NCBI RefSeq assembly: GCF_024256385.1
Contig: NZ_JAMLFW010000001.1
Span: 5,394,001-5,458,000, forward strand
Source: Anatilimnocola floriformis
GTDB lineage: Bacteria; Planctomycetota; Planctomycetia; Pirellulales; Pirellulaceae
Length of the DNA: 64,000 nt
Direction: 5' to 3'
The notes beneath the pieces are model-generated. The model was not told where the DNA came from. It saw only the letters and a list, made by a program, of their open reading frames with translations, and searched no databases. The position numbers and the translations under genes are program-made. Positions 63,732-64,000 of this stretch are shown in pieces. Position 1 is the first letter of the stretch. Each line of letters opens with the position of its first letter.

Positions 63732-63865
63732 TGGTAGCGGAGTCTGTTTGGATTGAGAGCGAAGGTTGACTTTTATTCGCCACCGCCGGAACTTCGCGGG
63801 GCTCGTTCCTTGGCACGCTTCAGGTCAACCTCAACCCATCGTTTTCGGAGAAAACGACGACAATG
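63732..63865 (-). repeat. Family D repeat, copy D2
   Basis: Inverted copy of D1, 127 of 134 positions equal, no gaps. It begins six bases after the DUF1559 stop; the reverse orientation relative to the gene distinguishes it from D1. Confidence 0.9.
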
Positions 63866-63957
63866 GCGGCGGCTACAGTTCTGCGACTTCCCCAGTTGTC
63901 GTTTTCTGACAAATGCTTAAAATGGTCGCCGTAGTTGGAGCTTGCTCCAGGCTGCGT

Positions 63958-64000
63958 TCGGGGATGGTGTAACGGTAGCACAGCAGATTTTGGTTCTGCT
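63958..64000 (+). tRNA. tRNA-Gln(UUG), cut by window end
   Basis: Acceptor TCGGGGA, then TG, D-arm GTGT/GCAC, anticodon stem GCAGA/TCTGC with loop TTTTGGT giving UUG, then the window stops in the variable region. The 3' half is outside. Confidence 0.9.

Overview
The window looks like chromosome from a planctomycete, most likely a member of the Pirellulales. The reasons are lineage-typical families: a secreted DUF1501 protein followed by a DUF1549/DUF1553 protein and a cytochrome-WD40 protein, DUF1559 and other prepilin-like secreted proteins, a YTV-type cysteine-rich wall protein, small NPYASP-motif membrane proteins, an arylsulfatase, and GC-rich DNA with many GTG/TTG starts. This is inference from gene content; no rRNA is present to confirm it.

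Layout. 0-3.6 kb: XerC-type recombinase, an operon of a lipoprotein and a small conserved protein, and an HTH protein preceded by a perfect palindrome. 3.6-5.6 kb: DinB protein, a small membrane protein and an HD (RelA/SpoT-like) hydrolase, set among palindromic repeats. 5.6-11.2 kb: minus-strand envelope polysaccharide operon (chain-length protein, ExeA-like ATPase, degenerate BY-kinase-like protein, sugar-nucleotide epimerase). 11.2-14.9 kb: two membrane-linked unknowns, then trpF and ahcY. 15-19.2 kb: small membrane/secreted proteins, DUF1015 and DUF817. 19.2-22.5 kb: chromosome segregation locus with two parS sites, a toxin-antitoxin pair, parA, parB and tRNA-Pro. 22.9-33.3 kb: enzymes and stress genes, including two AlkD-like alkylation-repair proteins (one fused to DUF1801) and an Ogt-type methyltransferase, an ArsR/AHSA1 pair and an arylsulfatase. 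33.3-43 kb: PEP carboxylase, a Tat-exported SMP-30 lactonase, assorted DUF proteins, a NYN nuclease and a seven-EF-hand secreted protein. 43.2-50.2 kb: the DUF1501 / DUF1549-DUF1553 / cytochrome-WD40 cluster. 50.2-59.8 kb: formamidase, a candidate small RNA, a secreted gluzincin-like protein, Rex, a pseudopilin, an FHA-EAL protein, the YTV protein and a WD40 protein. 60-64 kb: CE15-type esterase, an orphan immunity-like gene, lipoprotein, DUF1559 protein and a tRNA-Gln cut by the window edge.

The main signal not explained by genes is a set of dispersed structured repeats. Family A (TAACCCGCGGCGTCAGCC type) begins at or just after stop codons. Family B is a nested double palindrome found three times, twice just upstream of a start codon. 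Family C is a G/C-rich CTCCCTC...GAGGGG element. Family D is a 134-bp element present twice in inverted orientation with 7 mismatches. No IS element, CRISPR array or prophage is visible.
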